Source of the DNA: Watersipora subatra
Taxonomy: Eukaryota > Bryozoa > Gymnolaemata > Cheilostomatida > Watersiporidae
DNA: 64,000 nucleotides
Assembly: GCF_963576615.1 (NCBI RefSeq)
Contig: NC_088712.1
Location: 14,204,541 to 14,268,540 of the forward strand
Direction of reading: 5' to 3'
Shown here: one piece after another, positions 45,201 to 59,200 of the stretch
Numbering within the stretch: position 1 is the first letter of the stretch
Layout of the letters: the number at the start of each line of letters is the position of its first letter
Made by a program: the position numbers and the translations under genes
The notes under the pieces: model-generated
The model's database searches: none
What the model was told of the DNA's origin: nothing
Seen by the model: the letters and a program-made list of their open reading frames with translations, nothing else

Positions 45201-48200
45201 AAGGGATTGCAACTCCCATTTTGCTACCGATTTAAAAAATTATTGTTTTACACACGAGAATTGTTGAACTGAGAGAAATCGGGCATCGTGTTTGTTTCAG
45301 GCATTGTGACAATATTTTCAGCAAACAGCATTGTTGTGTATTTGTTATTTTGACGTACGTAATAAGCACACCGACGGCCAAATTTGAACTATGGCAAAAT
45401 TTTTTGTTGAATTAATATGTGAAATAAGATTCGTATGGTGAGGTGAAAAAATCATCAAGTTCCACTTCATAAGGCAGTTATCGGGGTTATCGTATCCTGA
45501 GGGTGCACCGTAGTTGCAAAATAGGTATGTATAAAACTTTGAGACTCCCATTTATAAATTCAGGTTACAACTGATTGACATTGCAAATTAAAAGATCATT
45601 AAAAACAGATAATCCAAGTGCTTGCTGGTTTGCTTGTCGTGTGCCCAGTTATAGCGATAAAGAAACAATTTAGGAATGAAACAAACTGCTTCACACCAGA
45701 ATTAACTTTAGAAATGCCGATTCCGCAGACAAAAGTGCTATCCATGACGGCATATAGCCTACTTGCCATACTATGGAATAATTGTGCATATAGTTATTAT
45801 ACCTATGCGCGCTTCATACTTCACATATCATGCTTGAACCACGAAAAGAACAATATGTGTCCAGACTTCCCTAGAATGCTTTAAATCTATGTGTATGTAG
45901 CATAAACTAAATTGAACTTAGAGCACACACAAAAACCACCTTCATTTAAAAAATAGAGTTGTAAACGTTGTATATGTTGACTACCAATAAATTTTATGCG
46001 CAAAAGCCTTCTTTATTACTCATGCAACATCAGGATTTCAGCTAGAAACCAAATCAGAAGTAGGACAAGGATGAGTGACTGACTTCAGGATACAGGATGT
46101 TTCATCATTCGCTTCAACAACACACCTTCTGTTGTATCTCAGATGACGAAACAATAAATTTGGTAAACAATCTGCTTACAAGAATGAACAAAATGTGATA
46201 AATTCGATAAAATGTTTAAAAAAACAACTTTAATTGAGGTTCCTTACTTGGTGTGTGATCTGCGGAGCTCTACAGACTGCGTTCCCATACTAGGCATTCT
46301 ATCAGCAGATGTAACAGAGGCTGAGAGTTTCCCAATATTACTTGGTTTGACACGACTGTTCTTGTACGGCCATCTTTTTTCTGGTAGCTGTTGCTCATCC
46401 TGGACTATGTCATCTATTATCTTCTCCTTGTTAGACAATATTCTCGAGGTCCTTAGATGAAAGGGTTTCATCACCGTCCCTTCCTGAACAGATCAGCAAT
46501 ATGCTAAACAAACAGACTAACAGTAATTTATAAAAATGGAACTCAAACAGATTTCTTACTGTTTATGTGAATGAATTGCCCAAATACTTTTCCAGAATTG
46601 CCCAAAGCCCTAAGTCGAGCTTTCTTAAGCTCGACTTTCATAAAAACCAAAATCATAGCTATATAAAAACATTGCTCCAGGTGAGGCTCGAACTCACAGC
46701 CTCCGCATCTCATACTGTTTATAAGTACGGCGCGCTGACCGATTGCACCACTGGAGCTCCACAATGACTACAAGAGTAAAGAATATTCAAGTCAATTATT
46801 TTTAGCACACCTCTAAGATATATTATAGACTGACTACTGTTACTGCTCACACCTACATGTATATGCCCTAAAAATACACAGCCTGAAAATGGTCGACCAT
46901 TCCAGCAGTGTTTTTGCTAGCACTGATCTAAATTGTTAGGTTAGAGAAACACAAAAGCATAAACTAGGTGTATATTTGCTTCAACAATAATATCTAACAT
47001 ACGATTATTTCGAAATACAATTTGAAAAATTAACTTGCATCCGCTTTTACTGGTTATTTTTACTGAAAAATTGGCTTATTTAAGAATGACAGAATTCTGA
47101 ATAAAATACAGTCATCACCTTTTCTACTGAAAAAGAGGCATGCGTTTAATAATGAAAAAATTCTGAATGAAATATAGTCCCCACCTATTTTACTGAAAAA
47201 GGGGCATGTGTTTAACAACGAAGAAATTCTGAATGAAATACAGTCATCACCTTTTCTACTGAAAAAGAGACATGTGTTTCACAATGACGGAATTCTGAAT
47301 GAAATACAGTCACCACCTTTTCTACTGAAAAAGATGCATGTGTTTAATAATGACGGAATTCTGAATGAAATACAGTCACCACCTTTTCTGCTCGAATTTC
47401 AGCCAGCCTCTGAGCATTTCGCCTATGCAGTTCTTCAAAGTCAGGAGCATCACCAGTAATCTTAGGCCTGCAATACGGAACCTTAGTGGGTGACCAATGA
47501 GCGCAAGCAACGCATAGATATGTATTCGTATCATCCAAACAGAGAGAAGCTTTCTCACACCCAAGTCCTAATAATCGCTTTCATTTCATAATGTATCTTT
47601 TATACCAGTTCTCATATGAACCTGTGTTCTTTGTAGAACCATGACTTTGTATGAGAGAGTGTACGTTACAGCTGTAACTTAGAGAACAATTAACAGACCA
47701 GTGATGACCAGTTCTAACAACCTCTGTAGTCTCTAGTATATTAGCAATTTGTTTAGATTAACTCATTGATCTTAATTAGTCCATACAATATTGTAACGGT
47801 TTGAAAAAACTTATTTGCTCAGAATAAAGAGTCCATTATGCACCAACTTGAAAAAAATCTTTGGCTTTAGGTAGTGAGCTCATTATGAACCGGTTTAGAA
47901 AAGCACATTAGCTTGAAGTAGTGAGACTGTTATGCACCAGCTTGAAACGGTCCAAACTGGTTCATAATGGACTCACTACTTTATGTATTAAAGTAGCGAG
48001 TCCATTATAAACTAGTTTGAAGAAGTTCATTAGGTTAAAGGTTAACTGACAGCAGAAAATATTAACATTAACCGGAGCAGATAACATTATAGATTAATGA
48101 TTGAACGATTTATTTTCTAATTTCTATCAAAACAAGGTTTCATCAACTTGTATAAGTTGTGAAAATGAATACAAAGATCCCCGGTTGTAGTACAATATTG

Positions 48201-51200
48201 ACAAAAAATGCTACGCTATACAATTATATTAAAATCGATAGATGTTTGAACTAGATTTTCTAAAATTTGTCCGTTCAAATTCCTTATTCAAAAAAATTGG
48301 TTAGAAACATGATAATAGCTAATTTGTATGAACTATTTTTTAAACTTCTAATTTGTGTAAAGGAAGAATTTCTTGCTCAAGCACTCTGGTGTAATTTTAT
48401 AATCGCTGTTCCAAAAATAATGTGAGATGTGTAAATACGGCGAAGAATTTTACAGCATTTGTGGAATCCGCTGTGACCTTACAATTATATACCTTGTTGA
48501 TATCCAACTATATACCAACATATATACCTTATATACCATGTTGAATAATTATACCTAATAATTATAATACTAATAACCTAATAACCTAATAATTATAATT
48601 ATACCTAAATAATTATTCAACATGTTTGGTAACCAAACGACGCGGCATAGCTACTAGATAAAGAAAATGTTTTTAGAATGGTGGCCAAAAGAAATACTTT
48701 GTCTCGTGTTCACGCAATGGCTAATTGTTGATATTGACACACGCCTATGTTTCGCTTTATTTCAGTTGGAAACTTGTTTGGTGAGTAATTTTTGTCTCAA
48801 AACTTATATCTAACATCTTTCTAATATCAAAATCATACTTGAAAAATAAAATATCATAACTATATTCCTATAAATAGATGTACGTGTAATTTAAAATGCT
48901 GTCAGTTAACTTTTTAAAGAGTAGATCAAATCAACAAACCTAAAGGACGGCTCCGAAGACAAACCAAATCCTCTTAATTCTCTAGCTAATTGTTTGATTC
49001 TGTTCAGTTCTTTTGTCTTCTCTCGAGCATCCATACTGGGTGGTAGCCTGCTTTCTCGCAGCAGTTCCTAAATGTTAGCAAATCTTGGAATACACCAAAT
49101 AGCGGCCAACCGTTGCTACTCAAGACAAGAAGCATACCAGCACATGACACCATAATCGAACAAAGAAGGAAAATTTGCAAACACAGTCAAACCTCAAAAT
49201 GCTTGATTTAAAAAAAAAACTGCTATATTTTTTGGGATTTAACTAACAAAGAAACAGTTAGTTAAATCCCAACAAAGTATGTTTGTTGGGATTTAACTAA
49301 CTCAGCAGATCAAAAGTCAAAGTTCTGCGTTTCATCAAAATCATGAAAGATCAAAACTCCTAAGATATGACCCACCAAAAACAAGGCATCTACCAAACTT
49401 CAGCAATATTTACTATAATAAAAACAATGTCCATCTGTCTGTCCGAATCCACAACTCGAAGTTGAAAAAATATTGCATCACATACGATTTGAACTCACAA
49501 CAGTCAGCTTGGTAGACTGACATTCTAACACATGCACCAATTCACGATCTTTCGAGGTAAACATAATTGTGCAGATTGTCATTATCTGTGCTTTATCAGG
49601 ACACCAGACAGTCACTCAGGGCATACTAGACTTCCAGGGCATTAGTCTTTACAATTCTAAGAGCGGCGTCCACTCGTCTAAAGCCTCATGTAGAGAAAAA
49701 TATTGCTTCGCACAAGAATCGAACCCAGGTATTTGGCATAGCAGCTAAACACGCAACCAGCTGCGCCACTCAATCACCTTTTCACATTTACGAATAATTG
49801 TGCCCATACTTATTACAGCTGATAACCTCTCACAGGGCGCAGGACTGCCAGTGTACTTGTAGTTATAAAAAAGATCAATGAGAAAGAATGAAAATACCTC
49901 AGCTCTCATCCTATTCCTTATTTTTCTATATTCCTCTTCCACTGCCAGCTTCTCTGAGATGTCTTCTTCCAACTGATAAACAAAAGATACACACTATATA
50001 AGAGATCAAGTTGGAAACAGTAGTGCCAGGGTGAGTTACTGTCAGTCAGCTACAGTCACCAGCAACTGGTACTGTGATTGAGACTAGGTTAGTCACCAGC
50101 TAGTGGTACTGTGATTGAGACTAGGTTAGTCACCAGCAACTGGTACTGCGATTGAGACTAGGTTAGTCACCAGCAACTGGTACTGTGATTGAGACTAGGT
50201 TAGTCACCAGCAACTGGTACTGTGATTGAGACTAGGTTAGTCACCAGCAACTGGTACTGCGATTGAGACTAGGTTAGTCACCAGCAACTGGTACTGCGAT
50301 TGAGGCTAGGTTAGTCACCAGCAACTGGTACTGTGATTGAGACTGGGTTAGTCACCAGCTACTGGTATTGTGATTGAGACTAGGTCGATGAACAATGACT
50401 TCAAAACAAAATGTATGTCAACATTCCCTCTGAACATATAGATATCTAGTTTTGTATATACAGGCAGGTCCCCTGATCGCTAGTGTTACATGCTATAAAC
50501 TTTTGAGCTTCGAAGTGGTGGTTTTGAACGTAAGAATGAGGACAACATATTTATATGAAGCACAGAAGTGGTCACACAACTCCCAATTGTTCATGGATGA
50601 TGAGTTTACATGCTACGAAGAAATTGTCACACATCCTTATTGTGTTAACCTGTTGCGCTTTTATCTACAGTGGGGCGCATATTTTACAGCGCGAATGACA
50701 CTATTAAAATACGTCAAAACAACAAACAGTTTTAATGTAAAACTCTTGTTGAGAAAAACAAGCTTTCTAGTTGGTCGAAATTGGACCATTCATCACCAAC
50801 AACGTCAATCATTGTGTCATTGCCAAAACGCGCGAAAAACTTTTCTTTCAAATTTGGAGTTATTTTTTCTATATTGGTGTTTTAAAAGTATTAAAATAAT
50901 TTTAAAACACGTGCGTTGAAAACAGAGCTGCGTAAGGATGCTGTAAGAACGTCACCAATGAAGATGATGAAAATCCAACCTCCGATCGCAAAGATTTGTG
51001 CAATAATACGAATATTGATGTTTACATGATACAAAGTACTTCGTTGTTGATATGATGTTATCAAAAATAACCCTTTGAATCGGAGGTTTGAATCACTTCG
51101 AAGAATTAAATATGCAACCTTTAAAACGATTTACATGCTATGAAAATGAAAAATATGACAAAAGTTCGCAGCATGTAACACTAGTACATGTTAACAATTT

Positions 51201-54200
51201 TCCATCGACTTTTCCAGTACTTAGAACAGCACAATTCCTTTTGAACTGAATATTATATTAAAGCTTTAAGCTTGTAGAACTCAATGAAAAAACAGAAAAT
51301 GAACAGAGTAAATAATGTTTTTACACTTTTTCAAAGAAATGACGTCTTAGAGGTAACTGAAAAAGCGTGATGATTGCAGCAGTACACGGTGTCTGATAGA
51401 GTGTGTATATTTGTTATGAATAGAAAAACAAATTATTTTATTGTAAGGCTTTTATTCTGGGGGGAAAAAGCTTTCTAGCTTTGTATATTTTTGATCCTTC
51501 ATTACTAAGAATGTGGCATTCGAAACTAATGTTCTATCAGTAGCCATTTTTTATTTTTCTTTAGGCAAATAGTACCATCAGTATTTTGACAATATCTCAA
51601 AAAATAATAATCCATTCAACTTAAAACTTTGGAATTATACTGAAAACATAATGCGAGCAAAGCACTCAAAGTTTCGTAATCTTACATAAACCGAAAGTTC
51701 GAAAAAACAAAGCGGAACTAAAGGCGTAGAATAAAATGAGAAAAATTTTCCTAGATTCTTTCGGATAGAAGCTTCAAGGTGTAAACTATATCTCAAGGGA
51801 AGCATACCACACGAGGAATCGGCTTGGCTTTGAAGGTTTCCTTCTTTCTGCTCTTAGACTTTCCTTCATAGATCTCTTTATTCACTTTCTGTCGTCTTTT
51901 TGCCTCCTCTCTCTGGTAAAACTTGAAAGGCTTTTCAACTGATCTACAAGAATTGTAAGTCATTACCTCGATGAAAAGACAACTCCGATAGCAAATAAAA
52001 ACTTTCCATAGTGGTATACAGTATAAGCCAGCCACTTTATGATGTCTGAAATATAAAAACTATGACAGCAAAAATGAGTGCTGAAAATCGTAGCATTTCC
52101 ATAAGTTGCTGAGCCTTGTAAAATAATTTAAACACTAATAAATTCCACAAATAAGGAGTTATCCTCTCTTTGGCTATGATGAGATAACCCCAAAGAACCA
52201 AGGTTGACTTTTTCACAGTACACCTGATAACATGACTCACAATAATTTTGCCACTGCAGCAAAAAGCTTACAGTAATCCCTTACTTTTTGTGGTTTATGG
52301 GAGCCGACCAAATTACTCACCCCATGATAAATGAAAATCTGTGATAAAAATTAATAAAGTCACTTTTGCATTATTTGTAAGCATTTACCTTCTATTCTTA
52401 GGTTCAAAACCCAAATTTGTGGGACAAGGGCGTTTGGGAAGCCCTTGTCCTTGCCATTTAGAAAGGGTGTCACCAGCACTTTGCGGTTCAAAAAATTTAA
52501 CAAGAAAACAACAATCCGTGATGAATGCTATCACAATAATGTTCATTCACTAGGTTTCCGCATTCACTTCAAGTCTGCATGATGCGTACGACTCGCATCA
52601 TGCGAATTTGGAGTTGTGCGCCAGTTGGAGTTGCAATATCGTGCGAATTAAGTGTCTATGGACACCCGCATGATGTGGATTGACTCTAGCGCCTTGTTGA
52701 GAAAATGTAAGGAATTGTATGCTGTAAGTTAATAATTAGTGATGCACTTGTTAGCGATGCAAACACGTGAACCTCGATCGAGAAAGGACGATATAAGTAT
52801 TGAAAATGTTTAAAATTGTATAGCTGGTGCAGTATTTTAATGCACATCATTCGCAATTGCTGTTTCTATTGCTCGCAAGCATGATGGATTCGATTCAAAT
52901 CGCAAAAATCGCTTAGCTTGCGGATATTTGCGGTTTTCACGATGCGGTTAACCTGCGGATTGGCTAACATTTGTGCATCATGCGCGCAATGCAACTGTGG
53001 TGATTGAGGGATCTCACAGGGCCAGAGTATGAGAGAGATTTATGTATCTAACTTTTTATTTTTGTTCATTTTCATGGATTTTTAATATTTCTTATCCTGC
53101 AAAATATTGAGGCCATGAAAGATTAGCCATGAAGTAGTGAGGAATTACTGTCATTCAAAATTGAGAACGTTTTTCACACATACAGCTAGAAAAAAGTTTT
53201 CTTGATTGAGAATAAATCCATTATCAACACGAATGCGTACCTTAGAAGCTCTTCTCTGTACTGATGATTCAATCTTCTTTTAGTCTCTTGTTGCTCTGTG
53301 ATGTCATCATAAAGAGGCATGTAAATGTGGGCGGGAGCAGGCGTGGCTTTGAACTTTTTACTAAGCTCCGCCTCCTCAGCTTTTCTTTCTTCTAATCGCT
53401 TTTGTTCGAGCTCTTCCTGTGCCTGTGTAACAGAAGCATGAGACAGTTGGTCATTAGATGCCATTTACATAGAGTTAAATGTGAAATAAATAATTTTAAT
53501 GAAAAACATTAACTGGGTAACATGCATACACAAAGACAGATAATCTATGAAACACTTGTATACTAATCCTAGAGAAAATACACCACAAATAAGCAAACTC
53601 TTGAAAATTTCCAAAAACAAATAATTATGCAAACTAAACTTCAAATACGATGGGGGCCCTGTTTGGGCTTATCGCAACAGATTATTGATATGCAATGCAC
53701 TAACGTAGATCTATTATCAGAGCATGATAAACTGAAATTTAATTTTAAAATTTATTAGATTTTAAAATGAATTTATTTAAAATAATTTAAAGTTTAAATT
53801 TAATAATAGATTTAATGTCCATTTTTCTACCCCAAAACAACTGTTCCATGTGACCAGCATGAACAGAATCACGTGATGATCAGGTAACTGCAAATGTAAA
53901 ATGGCCATGCAAATACCCTTAATTAAACATGACTATGTCGTATTTTATTCAAAATGCAATTAAATTTAATATTCAAATTGAGTTTTAGATTGCCAGAAAT
54001 AACTTAATCTAGTTCAGAATCAGTTTTTATGACTGGTGAATGGACATTGTAAAATCTTGCCAATTCTTTTGAGTTGAAACTAGTACTTTCTCATTTGAGT
54101 GCCTTGACATTCATCTTCCAATTCCTGATGATCTCGCAATGAGAGATCGTCAGGTGTAATAACTAACCACACAAGTATTCTGTAATGAAACAAGGTAATA

Positions 54201-56137
54201 AAAAGCAATCGACTGGGGCTGATGGAAGTGCAGTTCTACCAAGCTAAAAGTTATGGGTTCGAATCCCATTGGAAACAATCTTTTTTCGTAACATCTAAGC
54301 ATTTGGACAGATGGACGGACAGACATACACTGCTTTTGTTATAGGAATGACTAGCTGGATGCCCAAAGTTGCACAAGTAATAAAAAAGTTTTTGTAAAGA
54401 AAATTTACTTTTAATCAACATATTCAACATTTACCATTCTAACTTTTAAATCAAGGTGTTTGTTTATTTCTGTGAATTGCGCTATTTCTGTTTACAGTGT
54501 TTATTTTTGTGTAATTCATACCAAACCAGCTGCAGTGCCTACTACAGATCTATACTGATTGCAATAGTCTTGTTGGCCATGTGAGTTTAAGAATTTTTCT
54601 TCATTTATGGGCATGCATTTTTCTTCTGGTTTGGCTTCACAGATTTTTTTGGCCTGGCTTTACACATAAAGCTAGCTGCAGTGTTTAACGTGAAGCCATG
54701 AAAAACTGGCATGTATTCCAAGTATGTGCCAAATTTATTCTATGGTGTAACAAGTTGGACAGTGCAGTGTATTGGATAAATAGATGTCAGCAGAACTGGA
54801 GGTTGTGAGTTCAAATCCAGACAGCAGCAGATTGCTCTCTCTCCAAACTTCATCACTATAGCTGGGCAGACAGAAGGAAGCACTGAGAAACATTGAGATT
54901 CATATATATATATAGATTACACATAACAAGGTATAAACTGACTTTCCAATTTTGTGTTTTGTAGTTTTGTCATATATGTTAGAGAGCTAACAATGCTTGT
55001 TTGATATAATATATGGATATATATCGATGTTAGCGAAGATAATTCAACTAGAACCAATCTGCATGCATTTTCATGCGATTGTGTGATTTGATTGGTTGTA
55101 GAATTACTTTAAACTTGCAATTTAAGATGTCATTTAACGCATTCGTTGCAGATGGCTGCTGAAACTTTTGCTATAATCAGCAGGCTTAAAACTGAACATG
55201 TCTTGAGACTCAGTCAAATGAACGATTAGAAATTATTTAAAAAGAAATATGACATCATCTTTCCAGACAGATTTACAAAGCAAGTGCACATTATCGCCCA
55301 AGAGAGATTTACAAAGCAGTAGGGAATTATCTTCCCCGGCAATTTTACAGAGCAAGTGCGCATTATTTTCTATAAGAGATTGACAAAGTAATAGGAAATC
55401 ATCTTTCCAGAAAGAGATATAAAGTAAATGGGCATTATGACCCTGTGTGACGCTATAGAGCAATCTTATCTCCCCTGACAAATCTATAGTACCAAAAAAC
55501 AATGGCTCCACAGAGACTTACAAAGCGAATAGGCATTGTCTCCCCTGCCAGACTTACTGTTTTGATAAAAACCTCACCTTAGTTTTAGTTTTCTGCTTCT
55601 TCTCCTCACGAAGCATCATTCTGAAGGGTTTGGGTATCGTTATGACAGGAGACCAAGTATCCCCAACTTTACCAGTAGATGCGTGAGGACCCCAGCTATT
55701 GTTTTCTTTGTTGGAACTGTAAGAGCCTGAGGCACTCGCTGTTAACTCCCTCTGAGCACGGGAAGGTGCATATTCGTCTAAATTAAAGTCCTTCCACATT
55801 CCCTTGATCCTGGGCAGCATAGAATATGATATTGATGGTAATCAAGGTCTCAGGAAATTAATATTTCAGCTATCTTCATAAGCACAGAAAACATGGTTGC
55901 AGATCACCAGAGAGAATATTGTATTTATTGCTAATAATAAACCCCTTTATTTCCAAAACGTGCACTAAATTTGTATCTGATACTAAAATTGTCATTTTGA
56001 CTGTATGTCGACTAGCATAAATCAATCGAAAATTGCATCTTTGTATCTATGTACGATATATATGATCATTGTATCGTATGGATCATATGATCGCTGTATC
56101 ATTATACTAAAATATCGTAGATCCTATACCATTGTAC

Positions 56138-56203
<66 letters not shown>

Positions 56204-59200
56204 ATGTATAATAAATATCAGTAAAACAGATTATAACTTAAGATAAAGTGTTTTTTATTTAAAGTTATAGTCTGTTTTACTGATTTTAGCTTGCTCTGAT
56301 TTTATCATTGAGTATTCTGCTAGGATTTACAGGATTGCTAGGATTACTTACACATTTATTCATATATTATGTATAGTATGTAGATATATACTATACATAA
56401 TATTATGGTTGGTATTCTATTCTCACCCTCGATAGCACCTATATTAATAAATCACACTTTGTAATTGTGTCTGTCTGTTAGTCCGCGTAAACATTATGAA
56501 TTTCCACATTTTTTGACCGGATTTGTTCAAACATCACACACATTCTAAACAACTTCTGCTGGCTGCCTAAATTTTTTGGGTTAAAAACTCTGTCTAGTTC
56601 TTGCAGACCAGCCAAACACGCATCAAGATTAGAAATTCAGGAATGCACCTCATGCATCAAAAACAACTGCACACAATGAATGTGCTCATGGGCTGTTGTC
56701 ATGGAAGTAGTGTAGCGCTTGCGTTGAAAGCCTTCTGTGGGCTTCTGATTGAAAAAAAAATTCGGGGCCATGCCAAACTTAATGCTAGTCAGACCGTCCC
56801 ATAAAGTTCAACAGCTGGTCATAGAGATGCAGGTTAATGGACAAGCCCAAGTTTTACTGCATCAAACACATTAGATCACCTCAAAACCTACATTCAGTTT
56901 TTAAAATTAAAAAGTTGAATGCAGATATGGAATATGGATCCTTCATTTGAAATCTTACATAGCTAGAGAGTGCGGATTCGATGAATCTTTTATACAGCCA
57001 GGAAAAGTTATATATTTAACAATATGAACTTATAATTTTCCAGTGTAAGGTATTTATATGATTGATAAAATTTGACAGATGAATGAAGACCAACACCTGA
57101 ATGCCGAGTATTTGATCATTATGCAGAATATCTAGCAGATCAAATGATACTTCTAGTCAAGTGACCTAATCAATACAGAAGGCACCTTGGTTTGTGACAT
57201 AAACTATCTTGTCAAACATAATTTTGTACATAGATGAACGTTGTTTTTGGACATTTCTAACAACTTCGTTAAGCCTCTACTTTATATATAGATTTGTACA
57301 GTATTTATAAATCAGTCAAGCATAAAAACAAAACTTCATCGGTGTACATTATAAATACTGTCAGCAAAAATTGAGGCAGCAAGACCATGTAGTAAAACTA
57401 CCCAAATACCTTTCCATGCTGTCTGAGAGTCCATCCAATCGACTAGAGTTTCTCTCAGTTAATGGAGCTGAAAAGATACAAAAGTCCAAATTTATTGTAA
57501 TTTATTAGATAAACTACTACTTTAGCAGTTCAGTACCCTAGGACACTTATATTTCGCTAGTATTTAGTTTCGTGAGTAGCATACAGAGTAAAATTTCGCT
57601 GCAACTTAATTTCTCAGCTCTGATGAGTGTGAAAATATAGTGATGTGAAAATAAATGCAGTGGAACAAACATAATTAGATCCCTCAGGTTCAGTTCACCA
57701 ATAAAAAAAATTTCAATTTGGGACTAGTTTGTAATTGTGAACCGCAGGTAGAACGGTGTGGGTGAGGTCGATAATGCAATTTGATCGCTTGCTGCCATTT
57801 GTTTCTTGGACTATCAATGAACAAAGCTATTGAATTTCGCGTTTTCGGTCGTTCGTTATGATAGTTTAGTTTCGCACATGAAATTTTCGCGAGAGGATGA
57901 CTCTGTGAAAATGCGAAAGTTAGATGAGGCGAATACATAAGTGTCCTAGGGTATGTTCTATGAGAGATCGTCATGTGTGCACAGAGAATAGGTATGTGCT
58001 CAACAATGGGAAATGCTGGAAGGCGGTTGATTGGTGCAATTGTTGGAGTGTCAGGATATCAGGCCAAATAACACGAGTTGAATCCAGTGTGTAGCAATAT
58101 TTTTGTCCAAACTCAAGCTGTGACTTTGGCCAGACAGACTCAGCACTTATTATAGTCAAGACTCTTTACTATACAGTAGACCCTTGCTATACAGTAGACC
58201 CTCGCTATACAGTAGACCCTCGCTATACAGTAGACATTTGCTATTCAGTAGACCCTTGCTATACAGTAGACCTTGCTATACAGTAGACCATGCTATACAG
58301 TAGACCCTTGCTATACAGTAGACTCGTGCTATTTAGTAGACCCTTGCTATACGATTTTAATTCGTTCAAGTGTTGGCACTGTAAAGTGAAAGTTTCATAT
58401 ATAGAGTGTATAAAAACCCATAGTAAATATCTAATGCAAACATTAGTACCCCCTGGTAATAATCATCAAAATTTTATATACCGTACTTTTCAAACTATAA
58501 ACCGCACACCTATATAAGCCGCATCTGCTTTATTTTCCAAAAACGATAATAAAACAATACATATGCCGCACCTTTGTAAAAGCCGCAGAACTCAGGACGG
58601 TGCTTTTTAACATGGCAGCAATTTTCCGGTTTAAAACAGCCCAGTGCCTAACGGTGCTGTTTCGTATTAACCAACACTTTTTAACCTAGTGCCTAACAGG
58701 ACAGTATCGTGAGGCAATGTTTCATATTTTCTTTCACCGCTAAAGGCACACTAACCGGAGATTCTGGATAATGCGCCCTAGCGGTCAAAGAAAAAGCCAC
58801 AGAATAGCCGCACCCTTATATAAGCCGCGTGGTTCAAATCATTAGAAAAAAGTAGCGGCTAATAGTCTGAAAAGTACGATAGGTCTTTTCGTACATGCTA
58901 AAAATTTGCAACAAAATAATATGTTAGCTTTAAGAACTATACATGCAGTTACCCACGGTAAGTTTAGTGGTTTATGATTTGCAATAAAACGTAACGTTAC
59001 AATGTAAAATGTGCAGTACGTACCATAGAAAGTTCTTAATTTAGAGGTAAACATACAACATAGACGTTGAAGTTAGCTTAAATTAATTTAGCTTACTAAA
59101 CAGATTCGTAAAGCTAAGTTTTAGTATGTATTTTACTAAACAAAACTTCAACTTTGTGATCGGCTAAAATTTTATCACCTATTCACTGTTCTCGATTTCG

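Larger units (their letters stand above)
43222..46247. other. FAM161A intron 11
   Basis: It holds the GA tract and a pogo-like element. The interval 45520-46240 has nothing I recognise. Confidence 0.5.
49973..51807. other. FAM161A intron 7
   Basis: A 37-bp minisatellite, then a family B repeat split by an inverted-repeat element. Confidence 0.55.

Noticed and set aside
49440..49520. Minus-strand tRNA-like sequence
   Set aside because: Anticodon arm and acceptor stem do not pair; SINE-derived.
50051..50384. Direct repeats reminiscent of a CRISPR array
   Set aside because: Units are contiguous with no spacers, and the DNA is eukaryotic.
50452..50919. 155-codon frame
   Set aside because: It spans the border of a repeat and an inserted inverted-repeat element and shows no domain.
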